The notes below the pieces were generated by a model. That model was not told the DNA's origin. It searched no databases and saw only the letters and a program-made list of their open reading frames with translations. Position numbers and translations under genes: made by a program. Shown here one piece after another: positions 54,995-63,949 of a stretch of DNA of 64,000 bases. Source of the stretch: Paraburkholderia polaris (lineage in GTDB: Bacteria > Pseudomonadota > Gammaproteobacteria > Burkholderiales > Burkholderiaceae); assembly GCF_012927345.1 (NCBI RefSeq), contig NZ_JABBGJ010000041.1, positions 1-64,000 of the forward strand, given 5' to 3'. Each line of letters starts with the position of its first letter. The first letter of the stretch is position 1.

Positions 54995-56164
54995 CTATTT
55001 GGTCTTCTGCGCACCGACGTCGCTGTCCCACTTCTTGAAAGCCGCGACCATCGTTGCTGCATTCAGTGGCAAAACATGCGGACGCTCGGCCAGCAGCTTC
55101 GCGTACTCCGGCCGTCCATATTTCTTCAGCACATCCTGGCTGTGCGCGGGCGCCTGCTCGACGCTCACGCCCTTGATCGCCGGCCCGGGGTAGAAATAGC
55201 CGTCGTCATAGGTCATGGCCTGCTGCGCGGGCTCGAGCATGAAGTTCATCAGCTTGTAGATCACGTCGAGCTTTTCCTTCGGCACGCCCTTCGGAATCAC
55301 CATGTAGTGCGCGTCGTTCACCCACGTCATGTTGTCGAATGCCTGCACACGGAATTCCGCCGGCACGATGCCGAGCGCGCGCGGATTGATGTCCCAGCCG
55401 GTGACGGTCACGGTCATGTCGCGCGTGCCCTCGCCGAGCTCTTTCATTACAGCCGATGTGCCGCCAGGATAGTAAGGAATGCAATCGTTCAGCTGCTTGA
55501 GGAAGGCCCATGTCTTGTCCCAGCCGTGAACCGGATCTTGCGGATCCTTGTCGCCGAGTATGTAAGGCAAACCCATCAGGAACGTGCGGCCCGGACCGGA
55601 GTTCGCCGGCCGTGCGTAGATCAGCTTGTCCGGATGCGCCTTGCACCATTGCAGCAGTTGCTCAGGCGTTTTGGGCGGATCGCTGACTTTGGCGGGGTTG
55701 TATTCGAGCAGCGGACCAGCCGGCATATACGCGACCTCGAGACCGAAGCCTTGTGCGAGGTCCTGCATCTTGCGCGGACCGGGCGCGTATTTGTCGAGCA
55801 CACCGGGGAAAGCCGCCGCATTGTCCGGCAACAGCTTCATCCAGAGATTCTGTTCGATGCCGGCGGCCAGTGCGTCGGTGCCGGTCAGGACGAGATCGAT
55901 ATCGGAGCGGCCGGCGGCCTGCATCGCCTTGATCTTGCCGGGCAACTGCGGCGCGGGCGCGTTGGTGAACGTGAGATTGGCGACGAGGTTTGGATACTTC
56001 GCCTTGAAGGCCTCGAAACCCTTCTGCGTGAGTTGAAGATCGCCCGCTACGTCGACGATATTGAGCGTAACCGGATCGGCCGCGTGCGCAGCGGATGCAA
56101 ACGCGGCGCTTGCCGCGAGACATACGGACACCAGCCTGAGCGCCAACCTGCCTGAAACAGTCAT
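54995..56164 (-). CDS. ABC transporter extracellular solute-binding protein (family 1-like)
   Basis: 389 aa. Signal peptide cleaved after SAAHA (about 29). SBP_bac fold with LVLTGTDALAAG, GTSAVMKELGEGTRDM, and MVIPKGVPKEK near the end. Binds the carbohydrate-like or organic-acid substrate for the importer encoded just downstream on the same strand. Confidence 0.92.
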   Translation of the reverse strand: MTVSGRLALRLVSVCLAASAAFASAAHAADPVTLNIVDVAGDLQLTQKGFEAFKAKYPNLVANLTFTNAPAPQLPGKIKAMQAAGRSDIDLVLTGTDALAAGIEQNLWMKLLPDNAAAFPGVLDKYAPGPRKMQDLAQGFGLEVAYMPAGPLLEYNPAKVSDPPKTPEQLLQWCKAHPDKLIYARPANSGPGRTFLMGLPYILGDKDPQDPVHGWDKTWAFLKQLNDCIPYYPGGTSAVMKELGEGTRDMTVTVTGWDINPRALGIVPAEFRVQAFDNMTWVNDAHYMVIPKGVPKEKLDVIYKLMNFMLEPAQQAMTYDDGYFYPGPAIKGVSVEQAPAHSQDVLKKYGRPEYAKLLAERPHVLPLNAATMVAAFKKWDSDVGAQKTK

Positions 56165-56447
56165 TGCGTCTCCTCGCTTCTTGGTATGGAAGTCCGCCGG
56201 TCAGATGCGTTGCTGGCGGTGTCTCTACCATTGGAACATAGCGAAGCGGAACTGCCGATGTCAAGCAAATACTCGCCACGGCGCCTGGCTCAGAAAATTA
56301 GGTATTCTGGTGGGTAATCCTTGTAGCTCAACGGGTTGCGTGCTTTATCCAAGGGCAAACCCGGAGTCGGCACGCAGGTTGAGCGTCAGGTTGTCAGGCA
56401 ACCTGAACTCACGCGGCGCGTTCAGGCTGCGCGCCCCCCTCGCCCAC

Positions 56448-57392
56448 TCAACCGCCCTGGACGCCCTGCGCATTCACATATAGCGAATACAACCCATGGC
56501 TTGCCGCCATGAACAACCGGTTGCGATGGCGTCCGCCGAAGCACACGTTCGCGCAGCGCTCCGGCAACGCGATATGGCCGATCGGCTCGCCCTGCGGCGT
56601 GAAGACGCGTACGCCGTCGAGTTCGTCGGTGCCCATGCCCCAGCCGCACCAGAGATTGCCGTGCGTGTCGACGCGAAAACCGTCCGGCGTGCCCGGGCCG
56701 GCGTCGATCAGCACACGGTTGTTCGACAGCGCGGCGCTGACACCGCTGACGTTGACGTCGAACGCACGAATCTTGCGCGGCACGCCACGCGATTCGACGA
56801 TGTACAGCACCGACTCGTCCGGTGAAAACGCGAGGCCGTTCGGGCCCAGCACGTCGTCGGCAACTACCGTCACTTCGCCGGATTGGCCGTCGATGCGGTA
56901 CACGCATGCGGGCAGTTCCGACTCCTGCCGCTCGCCCTCATAAAAGCTGTCGATGCCGAAGGTCGGATCGCTGAACCAGATTGAACCGTCGGACTTCACG
57001 ATCACGTCATTCGGCGAGTTGAAGCGCTTGCCGCGGTAACGATCGGCGAGCACGGTAAGCGAGCCGTCATATTCGGTGCGCGTGACGCGCCGCGTCAGGT
57101 GCTCGCAGCTCACGAGGCGGCCCTGCCGGTCGCGCGTGTGGCCGTTCGCATTGTTCGACGACTGGCGAAACGTGGTCACAGCACCGCTCGTTTCGTCCCA
57201 GCGCAGGATGCGGTCGTTGGGAATGTCGCTCCACAGCAGATAACGGCCGTCGCCGAACCAGACCGGCCCTTCCGACCAGCGCGCGCCCTGATACAGACAT
57301 TCGACGGAAGCGGACGTCAGGATCAGCGCTTTGAAGCGCGGATCGAGCACGCGAATGGAGGGATCGGGATAGCGTCGGCTGGTGTCGGTCAT
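56448..57392 (-). CDS. SMP-30/gluconolactonase family protein
   Basis: 314 aa six-bladed propeller. Family motifs SEGPVWF (metal Glu), NSPNDVIVKSDGSIWFSDPTFGI (Asn and Asp ligands), LGPNGLAFSPDE and DGFRVDTHGNLWCGWG. Hydrolyses a sugar lactone to the acid that the IlvD-type enzyme could dehydrate. First in the sugar-acid run; a 283-bp gap to the binding protein shows no gene. Confidence 0.92.
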   Translation of the reverse strand: MTDTSRRYPDPSIRVLDPRFKALILTSASVECLYQGARWSEGPVWFGDGRYLLWSDIPNDRILRWDETSGAVTTFRQSSNNANGHTRDRQGRLVSCEHLTRRVTRTEYDGSLTVLADRYRGKRFNSPNDVIVKSDGSIWFSDPTFGIDSFYEGERQESELPACVYRIDGQSGEVTVVADDVLGPNGLAFSPDESVLYIVESRGVPRKIRAFDVNVSGVSAALSNNRVLIDAGPGTPDGFRVDTHGNLWCGWGMGTDELDGVRVFTPQGEPIGHIALPERCANVCFGGRHRNRLFMAASHGLYSLYVNAQGVQGG

Positions 57393-57564
57393 GCGTGGGC
57401 TTTAGGTGATGGAAGTTGATGGGGAAAGCAGGCCGAAGCGCGGCGCGCAAGCGGCGGCACAGCTATGACCGACGCGGAGAACTCGCTGTCGAGGATCGCA
57501 GATTCGCTCATGATGCCCAAAACGCACGGGGCTCGGGCGGTCAAGTTAGCACTGGGTTCGCCGT

Positions 57565-57800
57565 GTTGTCAAACAACCTGGGCGTAAACGGCACCACGCT
57601 ACCTCGAATCGAAGTCAAGGCGAAGAAAGCGAAGTTGGCAAAGCCGGTGCGCTGCTTTTGTATGACAATAGCGCGCGGCGAGTGAGCATTAGTGAATGGT
57701 GGCGGGCTAAAGGGAAATTGCCAATCTGGGCAATCAGCGTCGTTTTGCCCAGAATTTCAACTAGACGTCATTCAGATTGGTTTGACAATAATGTTGTCAA
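57565..57800. promoter_or_regulatory. Two TTGTCAA-containing palindromes in the lactonase-braR gap
   Basis: GTTGT-CAA-ACAAC (57565-57577) matches the TTGT-N3-ACAA dyad of FadR/GntR operators, about 175 bp upstream of the lactonase start. TTGACAA-TAATG-TTGTCAA (57782-57800) is a second perfect dyad, 260 bp from braR. They lie in a 667-bp AT-rich gap (57393-58059) with no gene. Confidence 0.4.
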
Positions 57801-58059
57801 TCAAAAGCATCAAAAACGCAACTACGAGAAAATTACCCACTTTATCAACCCGTGAATGTTAATCCAGGTCGAAAAAATCCGATATAAGGAGTAATTCGTT
57901 CGCCCAGTTGCAGAACCAGCGTTGGTGCCGTTTCTTTAGAAATTGCCCTCGACTTGCGAAATAATTTTTAGTGATAGATTGTGAAGATAAAAACAGCCGG
58001 ACGGATCACCGTACCGCAATTAACCGCAACGGGACGTTTGCGAGTCTGAGAGAACCAAA

Positions 58060-58788
58060 TTGTCGCTACATTTTATCGAGGAAATGGCGCCGCTACTGAA
58101 AGCCGCAGATGAAGCGGAATGGTTCGGTGCGATCGCGGGGCTTGCCGACACCTGGGGCTTCGACAGGCTGCTGATCGCCATGCTGCCGCGCCCGACCATT
58201 CGCCTTGAAGACGCCTATGTGCGGAGCACCTACTCGCCGACATGGCGACGCACCTACGACGAGCAGGGGCTCGTCCACATCGACCCGACTGTCTCGCATT
58301 GCGCGACGCGCGCGGCGCCGCTGATCTGGTCGCCGGACATTTTTACGACCGCACCGCAGCAGTCGATGTACGAGGAAGCCCGCGCGCACGGCCTGCGCGC
58401 CGGCGTGACGCTGCCCATTCATGGGCCGAACCAGGAAGCCGGCATGATGTGCTTCGTCAATGACAGCAATCCGACCGACGCATTCTGGCGCCATGTCAAC
58501 GTTGCGTTGCCGAACCTGGTGTTATTGCGCGATCTGGTAATCGATACCAGTCAGCGCCATTTGAATACCCACGCTCAGACGTTATTGCCCAAGCTCACGC
58601 CGCGCGAACGCGAATGTCTGAAATGGACCGCGCGCGGCAAATCCACCTGGGAAATCTCCCATATCCTGAGTTGTTCGGAAGCGGTGGTGAACTTCCACAT
58701 GAAGAACATCAGGACCAAATTCGGTGTGAATTCGCGGCGCGCGGCGGCCGTGATCGCCGCGCAGTTAGGGCTTATTGACCCGGGTTGA
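58060..58788 (+). CDS. braR: LuxR-family quorum-sensing regulator (BraR-like)
   Basis: 242 aa from a TTG at 58060; the next ATG is at residue 9 (58084), so either could be the start. N-terminal autoinducer-binding domain has the W-x3-Y (TWRRTYDEQG), IDP and LIWS signature residues of the acyl-homoserine-lactone pocket. C-terminal LuxR HTH LTPRERECLKWTARGKSTWEISHILSCSEAVVNFHMKNI. Its stop overlaps the convergent rsaL end by 17 bp. Symbol by analogy with Paraburkholderia BraR. Confidence 0.9.
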   Translation: MSLHFIEEMAPLLKAADEAEWFGAIAGLADTWGFDRLLIAMLPRPTIRLEDAYVRSTYSPTWRRTYDEQGLVHIDPTVSHCATRAAPLIWSPDIFTTAPQQSMYEEARAHGLRAGVTLPIHGPNQEAGMMCFVNDSNPTDAFWRHVNVALPNLVLLRDLVIDTSQRHLNTHAQTLLPKLTPRERECLKWTARGKSTWEISHILSCSEAVVNFHMKNIRTKFGVNSRRAAAVIAAQLGLIDPG

Positions 58789-59089
58789 GCAAGGCGGCGC
58801 CGTCGCGGCTGTACAGCACACGCTCAGCGCGGCCCAGATCGGCATCCGAAACGGTTTTGGTGAAGTAGAGGCCCAGCAGGATCGACACCGGCGCCGGAAT
58901 TTCGGCGCCCGATTCGAACCTGCTGCCACGCGATTGCGTCACGCCAAAGCGTGCCCAGAAGCGGCGCTGGCTCTCTTTTTTCTTCTTGCGGTAGGCAATG
59001 ATCAGGACGCGATCCACCGCCGATGAAGGCTCTGCCGGGCGGGTTTGGACCGAGGGTTGCGCCTGCCAGTGATTTTCGAGAAGTTCCAT
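58772..59089 (-). CDS. rsaL: RsaL-like quorum-sensing repressor
   Basis: 105 aa. Helix-turn-helix stretch SQRRFWARFGVTQSRGSRFESG then APVSILLGLYF is the RsaL/XRE pattern. Family RsaL is about 80 aa; here a 25-residue extension is present. In the LasR-RsaL-LasI and BraR-RsaL-BraI arrangements it lies between the two genes and represses the synthase from the shared upstream region, which is the layout here. Confidence 0.85.
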   Translation of the reverse strand: MELLENHWQAQPSVQTRPAEPSSAVDRVLIIAYRKKKKESQRRFWARFGVTQSRGSRFESGAEIPAPVSILLGLYFTKTVSDADLGRAERVLYSRDGAALLNPGQ

Positions 59090-59155
59090 TTTTGTGTCCC
59101 GTCGGTTGAGTGCTGAGGCTTATCTCGAATTCTGCGTTATCCGATAAGCATGCAC

Positions 59156-59175
59156 ACCTATCCAGGTAGGTAGGT
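59156..59175 (+). promoter_or_regulatory. lux-box-like element upstream of braI
   Basis: ACCTA-N10-TAGGT, a 20-bp dyad 68 bp before braI, in the 154-bp rsaL-braI gap. A palindrome TTGGGTAACCCAA (59213-59225) lies closer to the start and may be a repressor site. Confidence 0.55.
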
Positions 59176-59243
59176 GGCAGAACCATTCAAAATGCATAAG
59201 TTTTCTTGCGTATTGGGTAACCCAACACGTTCAGGAGAACGTC

Positions 59244-59837
59244 ATGCAAACAGCGATCCGGATTGGAATGCGGCAAGAATTCGACAACGCGCACATCAAC
59301 GAGATGTACCGCCTGCGGGCGCGGGTGTTTCACGGGCGGCTCGGATGGGACATCCCCACCATTGCGGGCATGGAGATCGACGGCTACGACGCCCTCGGGC
59401 CGCACTACATGCTGATTCAGGGCAACGACCGGCACGTGCGGGGCTGTTGGCGCCTGATGCCGACGGAGGGGCCGAATATGCTGAAGGACACCTTCCCGCA
59501 ATTGCTGCATGGCGCGGATGCGCCGGTCGGGCGGCATATCTGGGAATTGAGCCGGTTCGCGATCGAAACTGGCGGCGAGGAGCAGTCCTTCGGCTTTGCC
59601 GACCTGACGATGCAGGCGATCCACGAACTCGTGACATTCGCTGACCGGATGGGCATCACGCGTTACGTCACGGTGACCACCACCCCGATCGAACGGCTGC
59701 TGCGCAAGACCGGGATCGACATCAGCCGGCTCGGGTCGCCTCTGCAGATCGGCGTGGAACGGGCCGTGGCACTGGATATCGCAGTCAGTCCGAAGACCCG
59801 CACCGCCCTGTTCGGGCCGATGGCTGCCGCCGCCTGA
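59244..59837 (+). CDS. braI: Acyl-homoserine lactone synthase (LuxI family, BraI-like)
   Basis: 197 aa; ribosome site CAGGAGAACGTC. Family residues: RARVFHGRLGWDIP, DALGPHYMLI, GCWRLMPTEGPNML and ELSRFAI. Makes an acyl-homoserine lactone from S-adenosylmethionine and an acyl-ACP; long 3-oxo chains are typical of BraI but cannot be read here. Expected to be activated by BraR and repressed by RsaL. Confidence 0.93.
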   Translation: MQTAIRIGMRQEFDNAHINEMYRLRARVFHGRLGWDIPTIAGMEIDGYDALGPHYMLIQGNDRHVRGCWRLMPTEGPNMLKDTFPQLLHGADAPVGRHIWELSRFAIETGGEEQSFGFADLTMQAIHELVTFADRMGITRYVTVTTTPIERLLRKTGIDISRLGSPLQIGVERAVALDIAVSPKTRTALFGPMAAAA

Positions 59838-59868
59838 CGCCTGGACGTGAGATTGGAGCCGGGCCGCA

Positions 59869-59938
59869 GTTGCCTTTGCCCGGTTGCTGTGGCCCGGTTG
59901 CCTTTGCCCGGTTGCGGTCGCCCGGTTGCGGCGGACTG
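59869..59938. repeat. Tandem 14-bp GTTGCCTTTGCCCG-type repeats
   Basis: Copies at 59869, 59883, 59897 and 59911, then a partial copy. They sit between convergent braI and the GntR gene. Confidence 0.9.
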
Positions 59939-59986
59939 GCAGCCGTTACCTGGTAGTTGCGGCCCGCAAGGGCGGCGCGCGAAAGA

Positions 59987-60676
59987 TCAGGAACCGAACA
60001 TCCGCTCGAGCGCATTCTCGAGATGCGCGCGCATCGCCCTCCCTGCAGCAGGGCCGTCCTTACGGCGGATCGCCTCGAGCACGGCCAGATGTTCGGTCTG
60101 CACGAGCCGCCGCCGCTCTACCGTCTTCACGAGCGACAAATTGCGCGACAGGTTCATGCTGAACAGAATCTGTTCCTCGATGAACGACATGACCGTGATG
60201 AAAAACGGATTCCTGGACGCACGCGCCACCGCCAGGTGAAACATGAAATCGTCTTGTGCGCCGATACCCTGGGTTTCGATGATGCGTTCCAGTTGGTCCC
60301 ACGCATGCTGGATCGCGGCGATGTCATTGGCGTCGGCCTTGAGCGCCGCCTGCTCGGCCGCGCCCGCTTCGGTCACGATGCGAAATTCATAGCAGCGGCG
60401 GATGTCGGACAGCGTTTCGAGCGGCGCGAAGCGACGCACATCCGGGTCCGGCCGTCGCGCAACCGTGGTGCCTGAGCCGTGCCGCGTCATGATGATCCCG
60501 TCCGCCCGCAAGCGCGCGAGCGCTTCGCGCACGGTCGGCCGTGACGTCGCAAAGCGTTCGGCCAGCGCATGCTCGGTAGGCAGCCGCGCCCCTTCCTTGT
60601 ACTCGCCTTCAAGAATGCGATTAAGGATGTCGCCGTAGATCTTGTCGGGCAAGCCCGTCGTTTTGCGCTCGTTCAT
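59987..60676 (-). CDS. FadR-subfamily GntR regulator (FCD domain)
   Basis: 229 aa from the ATG at 60676; an in-frame TTG at 60724 would add 16 residues. Winged HTH (GARLPTEHALAERFATSRPTVREALARLRADGIIMTRHGSGTTV) then an all-helical FCD domain (EFRIVTEAGAAEQAALKAD, FHLAVARASRNPFFI). Such proteins often control sugar-acid catabolism; the lactonase/dehydratase run nearby is a plausible target. Confidence 0.92.
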   Translation of the reverse strand: MNERKTTGLPDKIYGDILNRILEGEYKEGARLPTEHALAERFATSRPTVREALARLRADGIIMTRHGSGTTVARRPDPDVRRFAPLETLSDIRRCYEFRIVTEAGAAEQAALKADANDIAAIQHAWDQLERIIETQGIGAQDDFMFHLAVARASRNPFFITVMSFIEEQILFSMNLSRNLSLVKTVERRRLVQTEHLAVLEAIRRKDGPAAGRAMRAHLENALERMFGS

Positions 60677-60837
60677 CAGCGGTGCTGAAGCAGCTTGTCT
60701 GAGTAGGTCCTGATTGTAAGGCAAACCCGGCCCTATATTGCTTTGATATATGCGGTCTGGCTTAACAGGAACGCGGCAAATGCACGCTGCGCGGAGCTTG
60801 CTGATAAAGCGCCGTCATCGCAAAATTTGACAAGTCT

Positions 60838-60851
60838 TTGATTTACATCCT
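60838..60851. promoter_or_regulatory. Weak FNR-box-like site upstream of uspA
   Basis: TTGAT-TTAC-ATCCT: the first half-site is perfect, the second matches ATCAA at three of five bases, about 115 bp before uspA. An FNR-type gene lies just downstream of uspA. Confidence 0.3.
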
Positions 60852-60965
60852 GACCCGATGCATCTTTTTCAGCGATCATTTAAGCTCACATCGGTAATAA
60901 ATCGTCAATGAGCCCGGCCGGCCGAAACGGCCGCGGCATTCGAATCCTTCAGACGCGGAGTCGAT

Positions 60966-61433
60966 ATGTACACACGCATCCTCGTAGCCGTCGATGGCAG
61001 CAACACCTCGCGCCGCGCATTCGAAGCAGCGCTCGCGCTCGCGAAATCCACCGGCGCCGTCATGCAACCGTTCTACGTCGTTGAAAACACGCCGATGTAT
61101 TTCGAAGCGCCCGGTTACGACCCGTCCATTCTGCGTAGCCGCCTGGTCGAAGAGGGCAAGGAACTCGGCGCGGAATTCGCCGAGGCCATGGCGGCGCAAG
61201 GCGTCAAAGGTGAGCTTGCCGTGGGCGAAGCCTCTTCGCTCGATGACGTTTCGGTAGTCGTGCTAAAAGCTGCCGCCGACTTCAACGCCGATCTGCTGGT
61301 GATGGGCACGCATGGCAGACGCGGTTTTCAGCGTCTGATTCTCGGCAGCGTCGCAGAGCGCTGCGTGCGCCAGGCGAGCTTGCCCGTACTGCTGATTCCG
61401 TCCGCAGCGGGCAACGCCAATGAAGACGCCTGA
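60966..61433 (+). CDS. Universal stress protein, UspA family
   Basis: 155 aa. Single Usp domain: MYTRILVAVDGSNTSRRAFEAAL and the ATP-binding GTHGRRGFQRLILGSVAERCVR motif near the end. Cytoplasmic stress protein. Small gap (257 bp) to the FNR-type gene, same strand. Confidence 0.93.
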   Translation: MYTRILVAVDGSNTSRRAFEAALALAKSTGAVMQPFYVVENTPMYFEAPGYDPSILRSRLVEEGKELGAEFAEAMAAQGVKGELAVGEASSLDDVSVVVLKAAADFNADLLVMGTHGRRGFQRLILGSVAERCVRQASLPVLLIPSAAGNANEDA

Positions 61434-61690
61434 ACGCGTGGTGACGCAGCGTGGTGCGCTCTTTGCAACTGCGTGTGTTTTACGCATAGGGCGGCACGCG
61501 CAGCGCTCTATCTCTAAAATGCGAGCAGAGCACGCTCTGCCACGTTGCATAGCAGTCCATAACCACAAGCAACAACGCGAGGGTGACATCGCTCAAGATG
61601 CCTAACTGAGCGAATGCGTCATTTTGTCGCTAAACGGGGCGCATGGGCGGTGGGACAATCAGTCGTTACCCTGACAAATGGCTGCAGAAC

Positions 61691-62488
61691 ATGCCTACTC
61701 CTACCGCTGTGACTCGCTCCGCCGGCGCCGCCGCCGATTCCACCGTGATTTCGTCGCCGGCACGTGGCAGCCGTCGTGCCGCGCCGGTGAGGGCAACCGC
61801 GCGCACCACCGCTCGCTGTTCGAGCTGTTCGATGCGGGCGCTCTGCATGCCGCAAGGCCTGTCGTCCGACGAACTCACGAAACTGGAAGTGCTCATTTGC
61901 ACCGCGCGCTCGGTGCAGCGCGGCGAAGCGCTGTATCGCAGCGGCGACCGCTTCGACAATGTTTACGCCGTGCGTTCCGGCTCCATGAAAACCGTCATGG
62001 CGCACCGTGACGGCCGCGAACAGGTCACTGGGCTGCGCCTCGCCGGCGAAGCGCTCGGCCTCGACGGCATCAGCGATGACGTCCATGCGTGCAGCGCCGT
62101 CGCCCTCGAAGACAGCACCGTCTGTATCGTTCCCTACCCCGCCCTCAAGTCCCTGTGCCGCGAAATCAGCTCGATGCAGGATCGACTGCACAAACTGCTG
62201 GGCGAGCAGATCGTCCGCGAAGCTGGGCAGATGATGGTGCTCGGCTCACTTTCGGCCGACGAACGCGTGGCAGCGTTTCTGCTCGACGTGTCGGAGCGCA
62301 ATGCGCAGCGCGGCTATTCATCGGCGGAATTCAACTTGCGCATGACACGCGAGGACATGGGCAGCTACCTCGGCATGACGCTCGAAACCGTGAGCCGTAC
62401 CCTATCAAGATTTCAAAAACGCGGCCTGATCGACACACAAGGCAAACACATCCGGATCGTCGATCTGGAAGGCTTGCAGAAGGTGTAA
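61691..62488 (+). CDS. fnr: FNR/ANR-type oxygen-responsive regulator
   Basis: 265 aa. C43-x2-C46-x5-C52 in CSSCSMRALC plus C145 (STVCIVP), spaced exactly as E. coli FNR C20, C23, C29 and C122, so it should hold an oxygen-labile 4Fe-4S cluster. cNMP-like domain follows, then the HTH FNLRMTREDMGSYLGMTLETVSRTLSRFQKRGLI. ATG at 61691 chosen; an in-frame upstream start adds a short tail. Controls anaerobic or microaerobic genes. Confidence 0.93.
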   Translation: MPTPTAVTRSAGAAADSTVISSPARGSRRAAPVRATARTTARCSSCSMRALCMPQGLSSDELTKLEVLICTARSVQRGEALYRSGDRFDNVYAVRSGSMKTVMAHRDGREQVTGLRLAGEALGLDGISDDVHACSAVALEDSTVCIVPYPALKSLCREISSMQDRLHKLLGEQIVREAGQMMVLGSLSADERVAAFLLDVSERNAQRGYSSAEFNLRMTREDMGSYLGMTLETVSRTLSRFQKRGLIDTQGKHIRIVDLEGLQKV

Positions 62489-62619
62489 GCCATACGCGCA
62501 GGACCTGGCCCGCGTAGCCACGTCCGCGTCGACCCCCCATTTAGCGCGCATTCGTCTTGGCATGGCTCCTGCGAGCGGGTACAGTCTTTAGTCCGTCCCC
62601 CGCAAGGAGACTTGGCGAA

Positions 62620-63933
62620 ATGAATCGCGACCCCGCCCCGCATCACCCGCTCGTCCAGCGTCTGATCGACGCGCGTCAAGTTACTGACGCCCTGTTTTCC
62701 ATCGTCAAACCCGAGTTTCTGTATGAGCGGCCGATCCGTGAGCGCCACCGGATCGTGTTTTACATCGGCCATCTGGAAGCTTTCGATCGTAATCTTTTCG
62801 ATCAACGCGTGTGCGATCTGCCTGCGTTCGATCCGCACCTCGATCAGCTCTTCGCATTCGGTATCGATCCTGTTGATGGCGGCTTTCCGACCGATCAACC
62901 CACTGACTGGCCATCGCTCGACGCCGTGCGCGGCTACGCGTTGCGCGCCCGCGAGCAGATCGACCGCGAGCTCGATGCGCTGAGCGACTCAACGCGGGTC
63001 GGCCGGGAAGGTGAGCACGCTGGCACGGCCGAGCAGTTGCTGAATGTCGCGATCGAGCATCGGCTGATGCATGCTGAAACGCTCGCGTACATGCTGCATC
63101 AGTTGCCGCTTGCACAGAAGGTCACCGAGTTGCGCGAGGCGGTGCTTACCCGTTCTGAACCGCGTGAGGCGTTGTCCTCGATGGTCAGCGTGCCGGCTGG
63201 CGCAACGGTGCTCGGCATGTCGCGCGAGAGTGGGCGTTTCGGTTGGGACAACGAGTTCGGCGAATTGCGTGTCGACGTGCCAGCGTTCGAGATAGACCGC
63301 CACATGGTGACGAACGGCGCATTTCGTGAGTTCATCGAGGCAGGTGGCTATCGCGAACCGAAGTGGTGGACGGACAAGGATTGGGTATGGAAGGAATGCG
63401 AACACATCGAGCATCCCGCCTGCTGGTCGCAGCGAGCCGGAAGCAATCAGGACAGCGCATGGGTGCTACGCACGATGTTCGACGAAGTGCCGCTGCCGCT
63501 CGACTGGCCGGCTTACGTGAGTCATGCCGAGGCCAGCGCCTACGCGCGATGGGCCGGCAAGACACTGCCCAGCGAAGCACAATGGCAACGCGCGGCACAC
63601 GGCGCACCGCATGCGATGTCGGGCAATTTCGATTTTCGTAGCTGGGACCCGCAGCCGGTCGATGCCTATCCAGACAACGTCAGCGCGTTCGGCGTGGAAG
63701 GTCAATTCGGCAATGGCTGGGAGTGGACCTCCACGGTGTTCGACGCACTGCCTGGGTTTGAAGCATTTCCGTTTTATCCGGGCTACTCCGCCAACTTTTT
63801 CGACGGGCAGCATTACGTGATCAAAGGCGGTTCGGCACGCACCGCGCAATGCATGTTGCGGCCGGCGTTTCGCAACTGGTTTCAGCCGCATTATCAGTAT
63901 GTGTATGCGGGGTTTCGGTGTGTGAAAAATTAG
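62620..63933 (+). CDS. EgtB-family iron enzyme (ergothioneine or selenoneine biosynthesis)
   Basis: 437 aa; ATG at 62620 with AAGGAGACTTGGCGAA. N-terminal DinB-like helical domain with H51 (FYIGHLE) and H147-x3-H151-x-E153 (IEHRLMHAE), the three-His iron site of EgtB. C-terminal FGE-sulfatase domain (IDRHMVTNGAFREFIEAGGY, GKTLPSEAQWQRAAHG, VKGGSARTAQCMLRPAFRNWF). EgtB joins trimethylhistidine to a cysteinyl donor with O2; a selenium variant, SenA, is related and could be this protein. Confidence 0.85.
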   Translation: MNRDPAPHHPLVQRLIDARQVTDALFSIVKPEFLYERPIRERHRIVFYIGHLEAFDRNLFDQRVCDLPAFDPHLDQLFAFGIDPVDGGFPTDQPTDWPSLDAVRGYALRAREQIDRELDALSDSTRVGREGEHAGTAEQLLNVAIEHRLMHAETLAYMLHQLPLAQKVTELREAVLTRSEPREALSSMVSVPAGATVLGMSRESGRFGWDNEFGELRVDVPAFEIDRHMVTNGAFREFIEAGGYREPKWWTDKDWVWKECEHIEHPACWSQRAGSNQDSAWVLRTMFDEVPLPLDWPAYVSHAEASAYARWAGKTLPSEAQWQRAAHGAPHAMSGNFDFRSWDPQPVDAYPDNVSAFGVEGQFGNGWEWTSTVFDALPGFEAFPFYPGYSANFFDGQHYVIKGGSARTAQCMLRPAFRNWFQPHYQYVYAGFRCVKN

Positions 63934-63949
63934 ATCAAACGACCGCACG

